Of a stretch of DNA of 64,000 nt, positions 24,951 to 33,695 are shown one piece after another. Origin of the DNA: JAAYHG01 sp012735455. Its GTDB lineage: Bacteria > Bacillota > DTU030 > DUMP01. The notes below the pieces were generated by a model. The model was not told where the DNA came from and did no database searches. It worked only from the letters and a program-made list of their open reading frames with translations. Every line of letters begins with the position of its first letter. The first letter of the stretch is position 1. The stretch covers positions 124,001 through 188,000 of the forward strand of contig JBMNIX010000002.1 of the NCBI GenBank assembly GCA_050951365.1, in the 5' to 3' direction. The position numbers and the translations under genes are program-made.

Positions 24951-24963
24951 AGTATAGCGTGAT

Positions 24964-25039
24964 GGGCCATTAGCTCAGTCGGCAGAGCACCTGACTTTTA
25001 ATCAGGGTGTCCCGCGTTCGAGTCGCGGATGGCCCACCA
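24964..25039 (+). tRNA. tRNA-Lys (anticodon TTT)
   Basis: The acceptor GGGCCAT pairs with ATGGCCC; the D arm is TAGCTCAGTCGGCAGAGC; the anticodon stem CCTGA/TCAGG holds the loop CTTTTAA with anticodon TTT; the T arm GCG-TTCGAGT-CGC lies in a standard place; and CCA is encoded at 25037-25039. Confidence 0.95.
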
Positions 25040-25050
25040 AAGAAACATAG

Positions 25051-25080
25051 ACGCCGCGCGGGTTGCGCGGCTTTTTGTTT
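25051..25080 (+). terminator. Terminator after tRNA-Lys
   Basis: GCCGCGC and GCGCGGC pair around GGGTT and are followed by TTTTTGTTT. The next 150 nt, to 25238, show no gene or clear signal. Confidence 0.9.
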
Positions 25081-25238
25081 CGTCCTTTTGGGTTTTCTAC
25101 TTATCACAGCAAACGCGTGAAAGTCGACTTCCCCTTGCACCACATCTTGCGAACTAGAGGGAGTGCGGAAGGTAAATAAGCGTTCAGGCAAACCATCAGT
25201 ATAAAACCGAGACAAATACCGTAGAGGAAGTGTCGCAT

Positions 25239-25532
25239 ATGAAGAATATACTTACTCCCTGGAGCTTTCCAAAACACCTTGTTTTCAGTCTGATGTTCTC
25301 ACTCCTGATTTGGCCCTTGTGTCGGCGGATTCTGGCAGTAGTGGTATTATTGCTATTATCCCGGAAATATGACGACGCTGCTGCCATAGGGATTATCGGA
25401 GGGGCCGATGGTCCCACAGCAGTCTTTATATCAGGCCCAGTGGGCTACTTCTTTATGGTCAGAATAGCAGTATTCATCGCTTTGCTGCTATTCTACCAGC
25501 CTGTCAAGAGAATAGTCGAGGGTATATGGTGA
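25239..25532 (+). CDS. Small membrane protein related to Na+-translocating decarboxylase beta subunit
   Basis: This 97-residue protein has two or three hydrophobic segments and carries AAAIGIIGGADGPTAVFISG, the conserved motif of sodium-pumping decarboxylase beta subunits (OadB/GcdB). The full subunit is about 370-430 residues, so this is either a stand-alone small homologue or a remnant. Intact reading frame, an ATG at 25239 with GAGGAAG about 9 nt upstream, and no adjacent decarboxylase genes favour a small family member. Function is unknown. Confidence 0.6.
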   Translation: MKNILTPWSFPKHLVFSLMFSLLIWPLCRRILAVVVLLLLSRKYDDAAAIGIIGGADGPTAVFISGPVGYFFMVRIAVFIALLLFYQPVKRIVEGIW

Positions 25533-25684
25533 TCTACCTTGGCCGCGCGTTCTTGTGCGGTCTTAGTTTCATTTCAGTTGACACCCAGCCGAGGCTAAGC
25601 TATAGTTCGTTGGCGTTTCCGGGGAGTCGTTCCCTGCGCGTGGGAGTTGAGTAAGCATAGATACCTGAACACGAATCTGAGGAG

Positions 25685-26917
25685 GTGCTGGCACTGGGGA
25701 GTGTCGGGGTCGACCAGCCGAAAGACTGGAGGAGGGGTTTTCTTACCATTGCCGCTGGACAAACTGTATCTCTTGTGGGCAGCAGTGCCGTACAATTTGC
25801 CCTTATCTGGTGGTTGGCTAGCGAAACCGCATCCCCTTTACTGATGTCCATGGCGGGCCTATCTGCATTCTTACCCCAGCTTCTGCTCGGTCCTATTGCC
25901 GGAGTCTGGGTAGATAGGCTGAGCCGGAAGTCCGTAGTCATCTGCGCTGATTTGTTTATTGGCCTGGTTGCCACCCTTTTTGCTGCGGCTTTTCTGGTAT
26001 CGAACCCTCCTTATTGGTCCGCCTGTCTGGTGCTTGGCTTACGGGCTGTTGGCGGTACTTTTCACATGCCAGCAATCCAAGCCGTGGTGCCCATGCTTGT
26101 TCCGAAGGAGGAACTCGTGCGTGCTAATGGCTGGAGCCGGCTTATGCAGTCGGGTGCGTTCATGGTAGGCCCGGTTTTGGGAGCTGCTCTGTATGCTACG
26201 CTGCCGTTACCTGCTATTTTGCTTTCTGATTTAGTTGGGGCTGTTGTTGCTAGCATCTCAATTGCTGTTGTGAAAATACCCGAGTTGCAGCGCACCCAGC
26301 GCCTGCAGCCTAGCTTCTTGACCGAAATGAAGGAAGGGGTAGTTGTTTACCTAAGGGACAAGAGGCTTTTCATCGTAACGTTGGCTACAGTTGTCAGTCT
26401 TGTCTTTTTCATGCCTTTAAGCTCGCTTTACCCCTTGATGGTGAGCGACATCTTCAAAGCCACGGCGTGGCACGCAAGCATTACTTCCATTGCCTACTCT
26501 TTAGGCATGATGATTGGCGCGGCTGTAATAAGTGGCCTTGGAGAAATACGAGACAAGCTTGGAGTGGTTCGTTTGGGGCTAGTTGTCCTGGGTGCGGCTT
26601 CGTTCTTATGTGGGATACTTCCGCCAAACATGGTAGGATTTTGGCTCTTTGTCGTGCTGGATTTGGTAATGGGGGCAAGCGTCAACCTGTATAGCATACC
26701 CTACATGGCGTACTTGCAGGAGACTATACCCAATGAAGCGCAAGGACGCGCGTTCTCGTTTATGGGCAGCCTAATGTCTATTACAATGCCCGTCGGGCTC
26801 TTGATTGCTGGACCGGTAGCAGAGCACTACGGTGTGCCGTTTTGGTTCCTTGTTGCAGGGGTGGCAATGATAATTGTAATTACGCTAAGTACTCTAGTAC
26901 CCGTACCGCAGGACTGA
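25685..26917 (+). CDS. MFS exporter, macrolide-efflux/EntS-like
   Basis: This 12-helix transporter of about 405-410 residues shows FLTIAAGQTVSLVGSSAVQF in the first helix and PIAGVWVDRLSRKSVVICAD, the MFS loop 2-3 motif, then VPMLVPKEELVRANGWSRLM as in macrolide-efflux/enterobactin-exporter relatives. Substrate is unknown. The start is uncertain: GAGGAGG at 25679-25685 overlaps the GTG at 25685, and the codon at the ideal distance is CTG 25694. Its base use is slightly more AT-rich than the neighbours, compatible with accessory gene content. Confidence 0.85.
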   Translation: MLALGSVGVDQPKDWRRGFLTIAAGQTVSLVGSSAVQFALIWWLASETASPLLMSMAGLSAFLPQLLLGPIAGVWVDRLSRKSVVICADLFIGLVATLFAAAFLVSNPPYWSACLVLGLRAVGGTFHMPAIQAVVPMLVPKEELVRANGWSRLMQSGAFMVGPVLGAALYATLPLPAILLSDLVGAVVASISIAVVKIPELQRTQRLQPSFLTEMKEGVVVYLRDKRLFIVTLATVVSLVFFMPLSSLYPLMVSDIFKATAWHASITSIAYSLGMMIGAAVISGLGEIRDKLGVVRLGLVVLGAASFLCGILPPNMVGFWLFVVLDLVMGASVNLYSIPYMAYLQETIPNEAQGRAFSFMGSLMSITMPVGLLIAGPVAEHYGVPFWFLVAGVAMIIVITLSTLVPVPQD

Positions 26918-27042
26918 TTGTACCCACATTTTGCTTCATTTGCGCATACGAACCACAGTCTTGGTTGGTGCTGCAAGTGTTTTCACCGGATCATCAGGGG
27001 CAGTACTCACTACCTGGGTCGCTTACGCAAGCAATGTAATCT

Positions 27043-28461
27043 CTAAATGCGCATACGCTGCCAGCGTTTTGAGTTATAACGTATGGTAATAAAGATGGAG
27101 CGGAAAAGTTGGTCACAGAAGTTGGCCGCCCACGCCCCAATCAAACCGAAGCCCAGGCCGATAAATATCTTAGCCAGGACAACGCGGATACCCCAGATGC
27201 CGATGAAAGTAGATAATAAAGGCCAGTGGGTGTCGCCAGCACCCCTTAGTGCGCCCGCCAAGATGAACTGCGTCAGTTGTAGCGGTTGCATTATAGCCAC
27301 GATCTTAAGCGGGCCGGCGGCGAGCTTGGCCACCTCGGTGTCGTTAGTATATAAGCTGGCAATCTGGTAGCCGCAAAAGAAGAATACTATGGCCAAGGGA
27401 ACAGCAACGAGTATACCAAGCCGGCGGGTTTCAAGCCCGGCCCTTTCGGCTTGGTCTATTTCTTTTGCCCCCAGACTTTGTCCTACTAGCGTTGTAGCTG
27501 CCATGCCGAAGGCTTGAGCAGGAGCGAAGCTAAGGCTGATAACGTTGATAGCTATTTGGTGGGCAGCGAAGACGTTTGTACCCAGGGTGGCCACAGTGCG
27601 TGCAAACTCGATTATGCCGGTTCTCAAGGCTACCTGTTCTAGCCCGGCCGGGAAGCCTATCCGGAGTATACGCTTTATTAGGCTGAGATCCAGCCAGGCG
27701 GTCCGCTGTGCTGTCAAGGAGAGGTGCGCATTGGGGCGTGTCACGGCGTAAAGAGCCATGGACATGGCTAGCCCGCGGGAGATGGTGGTAGACAAGGCAG
27801 CCCCTGTTACGCCTAAGGCGGGAAACCCCAGCTTGCCGTAAATAAGTACATAGTTTCCGATGACGTTCAGCAGGTTGGAAATGAGGTTGTAGCGCATGGG
27901 CGTGACCGTGTCTCCGGAACCGCGCAGCGCCGCTCCAATGCCCATGACAACGGACACAAAGAGGAGCCCCGCCGCTACTGTCTTAAAGTAGGAAGTACCT
28001 GGCCCTACAACCTCGGGTTCAGCACCCATGAAGACCACAATGTCTTCAGCTAAGACAATCCCCAGAATACTGATGAGGGTACCTGAAAACAACCCTAGAA
28101 GAATAGTTTGGCGGAGGACCAAACTTGCAGCCTGCCGTTCTTTGGTACCGGTGAAGTGAGCCACCAGAGCCATGGTGCCTGTACCCAGCGCCTGAAAAAG
28201 CGAGATAGCGAACATGATGGGCTGATTGGCTAAGCCCACGGCTGTCAGCGCTTCCGTACTTACGTTGCCTACCATGACCATATCAACCATGCCAAAGAGG
28301 GTGGCCAAGAGTAGCTCAATTAGAGCGGGCAGCGTCAGGCGCCAGATTCTCTTATCTAGACTGCGCCTGTCTTTTTCTGTGCCGCTGTGGCTTTTCTGCT
28401 GGGCGCCGGTAGGCTCGTGGTTTTCTTGAAGCAGGGAGAGATCTTTGCTCAAATCAAACAT
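27043..28461 (-). CDS. MATE family efflux transporter
   Basis: This 472-residue, 12-helix protein of the multidrug and toxin extrusion family contains LTLPALIELLLATLFGMVDM and VMVGNVSTEALTAVGLANQP, then GAALRGSGDTVTPM in the first half and GALRGAGDTHWPL in the second, the usual internal repeat. It exports drugs or cations with Na+ or H+ exchange. ATG 28461 follows GGGGGGAAAGG; the frame is open 37 codons upstream without a site. It is convergent with the MFS gene. Confidence 0.9.
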   Translation of the reverse strand: MFDLSKDLSLLQENHEPTGAQQKSHSGTEKDRRSLDKRIWRLTLPALIELLLATLFGMVDMVMVGNVSTEALTAVGLANQPIMFAISLFQALGTGTMALVAHFTGTKERQAASLVLRQTILLGLFSGTLISILGIVLAEDIVVFMGAEPEVVGPGTSYFKTVAAGLLFVSVVMGIGAALRGSGDTVTPMRYNLISNLLNVIGNYVLIYGKLGFPALGVTGAALSTTISRGLAMSMALYAVTRPNAHLSLTAQRTAWLDLSLIKRILRIGFPAGLEQVALRTGIIEFARTVATLGTNVFAAHQIAINVISLSFAPAQAFGMAATTLVGQSLGAKEIDQAERAGLETRRLGILVAVPLAIVFFFCGYQIASLYTNDTEVAKLAAGPLKIVAIMQPLQLTQFILAGALRGAGDTHWPLLSTFIGIWGIRVVLAKIFIGLGFGLIGAWAANFCDQLFRSIFITIRYNSKRWQRMRI

Positions 28462-28651
28462 CCTTTCCCCCCCATTGTACCACATCTTTCTATAGAATCG
28501 TGGAGGGATACCGTTTGTCCGCGCTCGCTTAACCGCTCGCCAAATTGCCCCCCGGCTGCATATGCAATGCAAGACCTTGAAAGGGCAACAGTGGTATGGT
28601 ATGTTGTTCTAAGCTCGGAAGTTATTGGGATAGCGATGGGAGGGACAGGTA

Positions 28652-29110
28652 TTGGAAGCGCGGTTAGCAATCCTAGCAATATTGGTGGTAGCGGTTCTAG
28701 GCAGGGCGAACACGGTGGCAATTGCTGCCGGGCTCCTTCTCTTGGTACAGCTACTTCAGGTGGAGGATTTTGTCCTTCCACCGCTAGAGCAGAGTGGAAT
28801 GCAATGGGGGCTTGTGATTTTAACAGCTGCGGTCTTGGTACCCATCGCTAAAGGTGACATTACCCTCAAGCAGATCGGAGGTGTCTTCCTGTCCGCGCAG
28901 GGTATGTTGGCCTTTGTGGTGTCACTGCTTACTACTTATCTCAGCGGCCAAGGTTTGATCTACCTTACCACTTCCGGGCAGAGCGGCATTATGCCTGCTC
29001 TTATCCTGGGCGCTGTTTTGGCAGCCGCCTTCTTGGGCGGGGTGCCTGTAGGGCCTCTCATCACCGCTGGCCTCATCTCTTTGATTGTTCGACTGTTACC
29101 GCTTTCGTAG
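28652..29110 (+). CDS. DUF441 family membrane protein
   Basis: This 152-residue protein with four hydrophobic helices contains LAILAILVVAVLGRANTVAI, PIAKGDITLKQIGGVFLSAQG and GGVPVGPLITAGLISLIVR, as in the DUF441 (YeaL-like) family. The start is TTG 28652, 6 nt after GGAGGG. Its function is unknown. It lies 11 nt before the DNA methyltransferase gene and may be co-transcribed with it. Confidence 0.8.
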   Translation: MEARLAILAILVVAVLGRANTVAIAAGLLLLVQLLQVEDFVLPPLEQSGMQWGLVILTAAVLVPIAKGDITLKQIGGVFLSAQGMLAFVVSLLTTYLSGQGLIYLTTSGQSGIMPALILGAVLAAAFLGGVPVGPLITAGLISLIVRLLPLS

Positions 29111-29121
29111 GAGGGAGACCG

Positions 29122-31023
29122 GTGGCCGTATCTCGAAGCAAAGGCGCAGTAAGGCTAACATGGCCTGGTAAGGGCATGAGGCCCACCAAAACAGCAGCGG
29201 GGGGGAGATTGGTCACCCGCGAGGTGGTTTATCCTTGCTGCCATGAACCCAGTGGTGCCGCCTGTTTTCCAGAGGTGAACAGTAAGGGTATAGAGGGGCT
29301 GAACCGGTTGATCTGGGGCGACAATCTTGCGGTGATGCAAACACTCATCTCTCAAGGCTACGCTGGGCAAATCAACCTTATTTACATTGATCCTCCCTTT
29401 TTCAGCCAACAGGATTACACACAGCGTTTTAGAATGAGGAGAAGGGGCAGCGTGTCGTTACCTGAGCAACGCTTCGCCTTCAGCGATACCTGGGTAGGAG
29501 GGCTCGACTCTTACTTAACCATGCTGTATCCACGTTTGGTGCTTATGGCCGAGCTTCTGCGTGATGACGGCAACCTGTGGGTACACCTGGACGACCAGAC
29601 TGCCCCTTATGTTAAGGTTCTACTGGATGAGATTTTCGGCCGCGAGAACTGTATTAACCAGGTGGTGTGGCGCCGCACCACCGCACATGGCGACCGTAAG
29701 GGTTGCGGTCGCATCCACGATACCCTTCTTTGGTATACCAAGGGACCCGACTACTACTTCGCCCAACCGGAGGTGCCTCTGCGCCCAGAATACATAGAGC
29801 AGTTTTACCGCTTCAGGGATGCCGACGGGCGCAGGTACCGTTTGGTAACCTTCAGCGCCAAGGGCCCGGGTCCCCCGCGCCGCTTCGGAACTCAGGTGCT
29901 GGCGCCGCCGCCGGGGAGACACTGGGCCTGGAGTCAGGAGAAAATAGATCGTGCCTGGCAGCAGGGGCGGATTGTAATATCAGCCGGTGGCGCGGTACAT
30001 TACAAGCAGTACTTGGATGAGCACTTGTCGCGACCGGTACAGAGTATTTGGGATGATGCCGCTGTCCGCTACTTGAGCGCTCACAGCCGTGAAAACACCG
30101 GCTTCGAAACACAGAAGCCAATGGGTTTGCTACGGCGGATCCTGAAGATGTGCTCCCGGCCAGGCGATCTGGTCGCGGATTTTTTCGCCGGTTCCGGAAC
30201 CACCCTGGTGGTGGCCGAGGAGTTGCAACGCCGGTGGCTAGGTTGTGAACAAGGAAAAACAGGCATAGAGGTGGCCAGAGCACGCTTGGCACAGGCCAGC
30301 TCACAGCCTTTTTCCATTGACGAGCTAGCAACAAGTGGCCGCGCGGTCTACGCCAGCACCGGCCTGCGCCTGTGGCAAATCAACCAGCGTGTTCTTGCTC
30401 TTTATGGGGCCGTCCCCATAGATAAGGGCGACGTACTAGGCACCAAACTTAGCCCCGATGGCGGACGCGAGTTGGTATATGTTGCCCAGCGAGGCCGGCC
30501 GGTAAGTGCAGAAAAAGTAGCAAAACTCGTGGCCCAGTACAATCGTTCTGCAGAGTCATTTAAAAAAGTTGTTGTTCTAGGTTGGGACTACGAACTAGAT
30601 TACCACCTGCGCCTGCAAGAGTTACTGACTGAGTTCGGCGGTACAGCCGCCCTCCCTGTGGAAAGCCGGCATATCGCCGCGCACGTTTGGGATGAGATAA
30701 CACAACCCAATCCCAGGTTAAGCCCCGACACGTCTCTTGCGGAGTGTTTCCCTCTCTGTGCGCGCCTTGTCTTAGGAGAACCACGGTTGCGGCAGCTGAA
30801 TGATCACCTGGTAAAGATAGAGATTTCTCTTGTCCGCTATGAACTACCCGGTTCGACTGCACCTTCGGGTTTGGATCTTATTTCCTATTGGGCCGTGGAC
30901 TGGGATTACAATGGCAGTACCTTTCAAAGTCGCTGGCAGGGGGTCGGTGTGTTCAATAGGAAGGCCCCGGGGTTCCCTGTGTGGCCACAGGGATTGTGGC
31001 CACCAAGAGCAAACGCACTGTAG
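29122..31023 (+). CDS. Beta-class site-specific DNA methyltransferase, no adjacent nuclease
   Basis: This 633-residue protein has motif IV LIYIDPPFFSQQDY near residue 92 before motif I PGDLVADFFAGSGTTLVVAE near residue 350, the beta-class order seen in type III Mod and related N6-adenine or N4-cytosine methyltransferases. WGDNLAVMQTLI is the usual segment before the catalytic motif. About 240 residues follow motif I (from KLSPDGGRELVYVAQRGRPV onward) and resemble nothing I can name; they may recognise the target. GTG 29122 follows AGGAGG by 7 nt. No restriction subunit is beside it, so it may be an orphan or epigenetic methylase. Confidence 0.85.
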   Translation: MAVSRSKGAVRLTWPGKGMRPTKTAAGGRLVTREVVYPCCHEPSGAACFPEVNSKGIEGLNRLIWGDNLAVMQTLISQGYAGQINLIYIDPPFFSQQDYTQRFRMRRRGSVSLPEQRFAFSDTWVGGLDSYLTMLYPRLVLMAELLRDDGNLWVHLDDQTAPYVKVLLDEIFGRENCINQVVWRRTTAHGDRKGCGRIHDTLLWYTKGPDYYFAQPEVPLRPEYIEQFYRFRDADGRRYRLVTFSAKGPGPPRRFGTQVLAPPPGRHWAWSQEKIDRAWQQGRIVISAGGAVHYKQYLDEHLSRPVQSIWDDAAVRYLSAHSRENTGFETQKPMGLLRRILKMCSRPGDLVADFFAGSGTTLVVAEELQRRWLGCEQGKTGIEVARARLAQASSQPFSIDELATSGRAVYASTGLRLWQINQRVLALYGAVPIDKGDVLGTKLSPDGGRELVYVAQRGRPVSAEKVAKLVAQYNRSAESFKKVVVLGWDYELDYHLRLQELLTEFGGTAALPVESRHIAAHVWDEITQPNPRLSPDTSLAECFPLCARLVLGEPRLRQLNDHLVKIEISLVRYELPGSTAPSGLDLISYWAVDWDYNGSTFQSRWQGVGVFNRKAPGFPVWPQGLWPPRANAL

Positions 31024-31161
31024 CTGTGCGTGTCTGCGACCTTTTCGGACAAGAAACAGGTTCCACAGTGCAACTCGGAAGTTAGTAATGCTCGTCAGCA
31101 GGGATTCTACTGGGCGTTGGTGAATTGACACTTGAAATCAGAAACCTGAGGGGGCTTTGCC

Positions 31162-31848
31162 GTGGCGAACATTGGTTTTCGCGTGTATATGTCCTTTGAA
31201 CGGCTGCCGCGTACCGTAGTGGACGGGTTTAGAGAGATAGCCACGCCCAACATTGGCGACTCTATGGGCCGGTTTTATGCCATGCATCCAAGGGTGAAGA
31301 ACATTGGGCGGCCTGGCAGCAAATTAGTGGGGAGCGCCCTTACTGTGAAAGCGGCCCCGGGTGATAACCTTATGGTACATAAGGCTATTGATATAGCCCA
31401 AGAGGGAGACGTCATCGTTGTAGCCACCGGGGGTGACCTCAGCCACTCCATGCTAGGTGAGATCATGTGCCGTTTGGCTGCCCTAAGGGGGATACGAGGT
31501 TTTGTCTTGGACGGTGCCGTGCGCGATGTAGCAGCTATCAGGGAGCTGGGTTTCCCTGTTTTTGCAGCCGGCAGAACGCCGGGAGGGCCCTACAAGAACG
31601 GCCCAGGAGAAATCAATGTTCCCGTAAGCTGTGGTGGCGTGGTTGTCAACCCTGGGGACGTGGTGGTGGGTGACGACGACGGGGTGATGATTATTCCTCG
31701 CCAGGAAGCCGAAGAGGTTTTGGCCAAAGCCCAGGCCTTGGCAGAAAAGGAACGGCAAATCTTGGCCGATTTAGAGCGGGGCCTAAGCGGAGACAGGTCC
31801 TGGGTAGATAAGCTCCTAGTGGAGAGGGGTTGCGAGATAATTGAGTAA
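31162..31848 (+). CDS. RraA-family protein (HMG/oxaloacetate aldolase-like)
   Basis: This 228-residue protein has the RraA fold signature: TPNIGDSMGR near the start, GDNLMVHKAIDIAQEGDVIV, and the metal-ligand segment IRGFVLDGAVRDVAAIRELG. Without RNase E context it is more likely a 4-hydroxy-4-methyl-2-oxoglutarate aldolase or oxaloacetate decarboxylase type enzyme than a ribonuclease regulator. GTG 31162 is the likely start. Its end overlaps the Ldh2-type gene by 8 nt, so the two act in one pathway, probably of a hydroxy or keto acid. Confidence 0.82.
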   Translation: MANIGFRVYMSFERLPRTVVDGFREIATPNIGDSMGRFYAMHPRVKNIGRPGSKLVGSALTVKAAPGDNLMVHKAIDIAQEGDVIVVATGGDLSHSMLGEIMCRLAALRGIRGFVLDGAVRDVAAIRELGFPVFAAGRTPGGPYKNGPGEINVPVSCGGVVVNPGDVVVGDDDGVMIIPRQEAEEVLAKAQALAEKERQILADLERGLSGDRSWVDKLLVERGCEIIE

Positions 31849-32917
31849 AGGGACTAAGCGCGTACCTGTGTCTGAATTGCGCTCCTATGCCGAGGCGGTT
31901 CTCACCGCTGCTGGTACAGTAGCCGCGGATGCCAAGGTCGTGGTGGACAATCTTCTGGATGCCAATCTTCGCGGTGTGGATTCCCACGGCATAAGTCGTC
32001 TGGGCATCTACTGCAAACGCGTGGAGCTGGGACTGGTGGCGCGCTCAACGGAGGTTACTGTTGTTAGAGACTGTGGGATTGCTGCCCTAATGAGTGGCAA
32101 CAACGGTTCCGGTGCAGTGGTTGGTGTTAAGGCCATGGACCTGGCCATTACCAAAGCCAAGGAATTTGGCATTGGGGTGGTTGGCGTCAAAGAGTCTACT
32201 CATTGCGGCACCCTGGCCTATTACACTTCCCGGGCGGTGCGGGAGGGTTTGATCGGCTTTGCTGCCACCAACGCCCCCTCCACCATGCCAGCTTGGGGTG
32301 CTCGGCAGCCTTACTTTGGTACCAACCCCCTGTCTTACGCTGTTCCTACCGGTAATCCCGAGCGGCCCATCGTCTTTGACATGGCCACTAGCACTGTGGC
32401 CCGAGGGAAAATCATCCTTGCAGCGAAGAACAAAGAGTCCATTCCTGAGGGATGGGCGCTGGATAGGAACGGTTATCCCACCACCGATGGCCAAGCGGCC
32501 TTTGAAGGATTGATGCTACCTGTGGGTGGGCACAAGGGATCAGGCCTGGCCCTCCTTGTTGAGATACTCTCTGGTGTAATAACCGGGGCAGCCATTGGTC
32601 CTCAGATGGGCCACCTATACGGCGATTTCGCCAAACCCCAGGGTACCGGTCATTTCTTTGCTGCCATGAAAACCGACTTGTTTCTTTCCCAAGAGGAATT
32701 CCAGGCGCGCATAGATCATCTCTGCGCAGAGATTAGGGCCCTGCCTCCTGCCCCTGGCCACCAAGCGGTGCTCTTGCCCGGCGATCCTGAGCGCCAAACC
32801 AAGGCCGAGCGACTAGAGAACGGTATTCCCCTCTCTCAAGAGGTGATAGATGAATTAATCGCTCTTGGCAAATGCTATGGCGTAGATGTTGCAGACTATC
32901 TGCCAAAGGGCATCTAA
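31841..32917 (+). CDS. Ldh2/malate dehydrogenase family oxidoreductase
   Basis: This 358-residue NAD(P)-dependent enzyme belongs to the malate/L-lactate/ureidoglycolate dehydrogenase type 2 family. Typical stretches are LRGVDSHGISRLGIYCKR with the catalytic His, GVVGVKESTHCGTLAYYTS, NPLSYAVPTG, FDMATSTVARGKI and GHKGSGLALLVEILSG. TTG 31841 overlaps the stop of the RraA gene, so they are translationally coupled. Substrate is not fixed by sequence; a 2-hydroxy acid is expected. Confidence 0.88.
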   Translation: MSKGTKRVPVSELRSYAEAVLTAAGTVAADAKVVVDNLLDANLRGVDSHGISRLGIYCKRVELGLVARSTEVTVVRDCGIAALMSGNNGSGAVVGVKAMDLAITKAKEFGIGVVGVKESTHCGTLAYYTSRAVREGLIGFAATNAPSTMPAWGARQPYFGTNPLSYAVPTGNPERPIVFDMATSTVARGKIILAAKNKESIPEGWALDRNGYPTTDGQAAFEGLMLPVGGHKGSGLALLVEILSGVITGAAIGPQMGHLYGDFAKPQGTGHFFAAMKTDLFLSQEEFQARIDHLCAEIRALPPAPGHQAVLLPGDPERQTKAERLENGIPLSQEVIDELIALGKCYGVDVADYLPKGI

Positions 32918-33035
32918 TGTTGAAGGAAGAGCGCCGATGACCTGCCAGCTTTTCCTGCCCACCGATGCCGGTGCGGTGATCGCAGCTAAGGCCAGCTCTC
33001 ACTAGGTGATAGGTAGGGGGAAGGAGGGAGACTCC

Positions 33036-33392
33036 TTGGACAGGAGAATGATCAAACAGGAGTATAAGCAGACACCGCGACCCAAGGGCGTGATCGCCAT
33101 TCGAAATTTGGTCAACGGAAAAATTCTGGTTCTGAGTAGTCCTAACCTGGACGGTGGCATCAATAGGCACCGCTTCCAGCTGGAACAGGGTATGCACCCC
33201 AACCGTCAACTCCAAAAGGATTGGAACGAATATGGAGCAGAAAGCTTTAGTTTTGAGATCCTAGAAGAGTTGAAGCTTAAAGAGGATCCTAGCCATGATT
33301 ATAGGGAGGACCTGGAAGCCTTAGAGGCAAAATGGTTGGAGCACCTGCAGCCTTATGGGGAGAGGGGCTATAACAAACCACCCAAGGCTTAA
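33036..33392 (+). CDS. GIY-YIG nuclease family protein
   Basis: This protein of about 118 residues contains GVIAIRNLVNGKILVLSSPN, a diverged GIY-YIG beginning, then LQKDWNEYGAESFSFEILEE and AKWLEHLQPYGERGYNK, which fit the rest of the nuclease fold. TTG 33036 is chosen because AAGGAGGGAG ends 5 nt before it. No intron or mobile element surrounds it. Such small stand-alone GIY-YIG proteins are common in clostridia; their role, perhaps in DNA repair, is unknown. Confidence 0.75.
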   Translation: MDRRMIKQEYKQTPRPKGVIAIRNLVNGKILVLSSPNLDGGINRHRFQLEQGMHPNRQLQKDWNEYGAESFSFEILEELKLKEDPSHDYREDLEALEAKWLEHLQPYGERGYNKPPKA

Positions 33393-33431
33393 GTCATCTC
33401 TTGTGGACCCAAACCGGCGAACCGCGAACCC

Positions 33432-33460
33432 TTGCATCAATGCAAGAAGTGGAGTATAAT
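33432..33460 (+). promoter_or_regulatory. Promoter of tRNA-Gly
   Basis: TTGCAT at 33432-33437 and a perfect TATAAT at 33455-33460 are separated by 17 nt, and the tRNA begins 10 nt later. Confidence 0.8.
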
Positions 33461-33470
33461 AAAACTACGA

Positions 33471-33545
33471 GCGGAAGTAGCTCAGTGGTAGAGCATCGGC
33501 TTCCCAAGCCGAGGGTCGCGGGTTCGAATCCCGTTTTCCGCTCCA
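33471..33545 (+). tRNA. tRNA-Gly (anticodon CCC)
   Basis: Acceptor GCGGAAG pairs with TTTCCGC (one G-U). The anticodon stem TCGGC/GCCGA holds TTCCCAA with anticodon CCC. The T arm is CGCGGG-TTCGAAT-CCCG, and CCA is encoded at 33543-33545. Confidence 0.95.
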
Positions 33546-33560
33546 GCAATGCCAAATGTT

Positions 33561-33594
33561 CCCGGCACCTGATCAGGTGCCGGGATTTGTTTTT
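33561..33594 (+). terminator. Terminator after tRNA-Gly
   Basis: CCCGGCACCTGA and TCAGGTGCCGGG form a perfect palindrome, followed by ATTTGTTTTT. The same CCCGGCACC core returns in the hairpin at 33646. Confidence 0.9.
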
Positions 33595-33645
33595 AGTGGC
33601 CGGTTGGTGTCCAACTCAATATGGTATAAACGCTTGTCAAAGATC

Positions 33646-33682
33646 AAGCCCGGCACCAAGAGAAGGTGCCGGGCTTAATATT
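33646..33682. terminator. Bidirectional-type hairpin downstream of the 33696 gene
   Basis: AAGCCCGGCACC (33646-33657) and GGTGCCGGGCTT (33665-33676) form a perfect 12-bp stem. It lies just past the end of the minus-strand gene at 33696 and likely ends that transcript. Confidence 0.65.
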
Positions 33683-33695
33683 CTCAGCATCCCAA

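Noticed and set aside
32918..33035. Short ORF between the Ldh2 gene and the GIY-YIG gene (32937-33005)
   Set aside because: Only 22 codons with no clear ribosome site or similarity; treated as intergenic.
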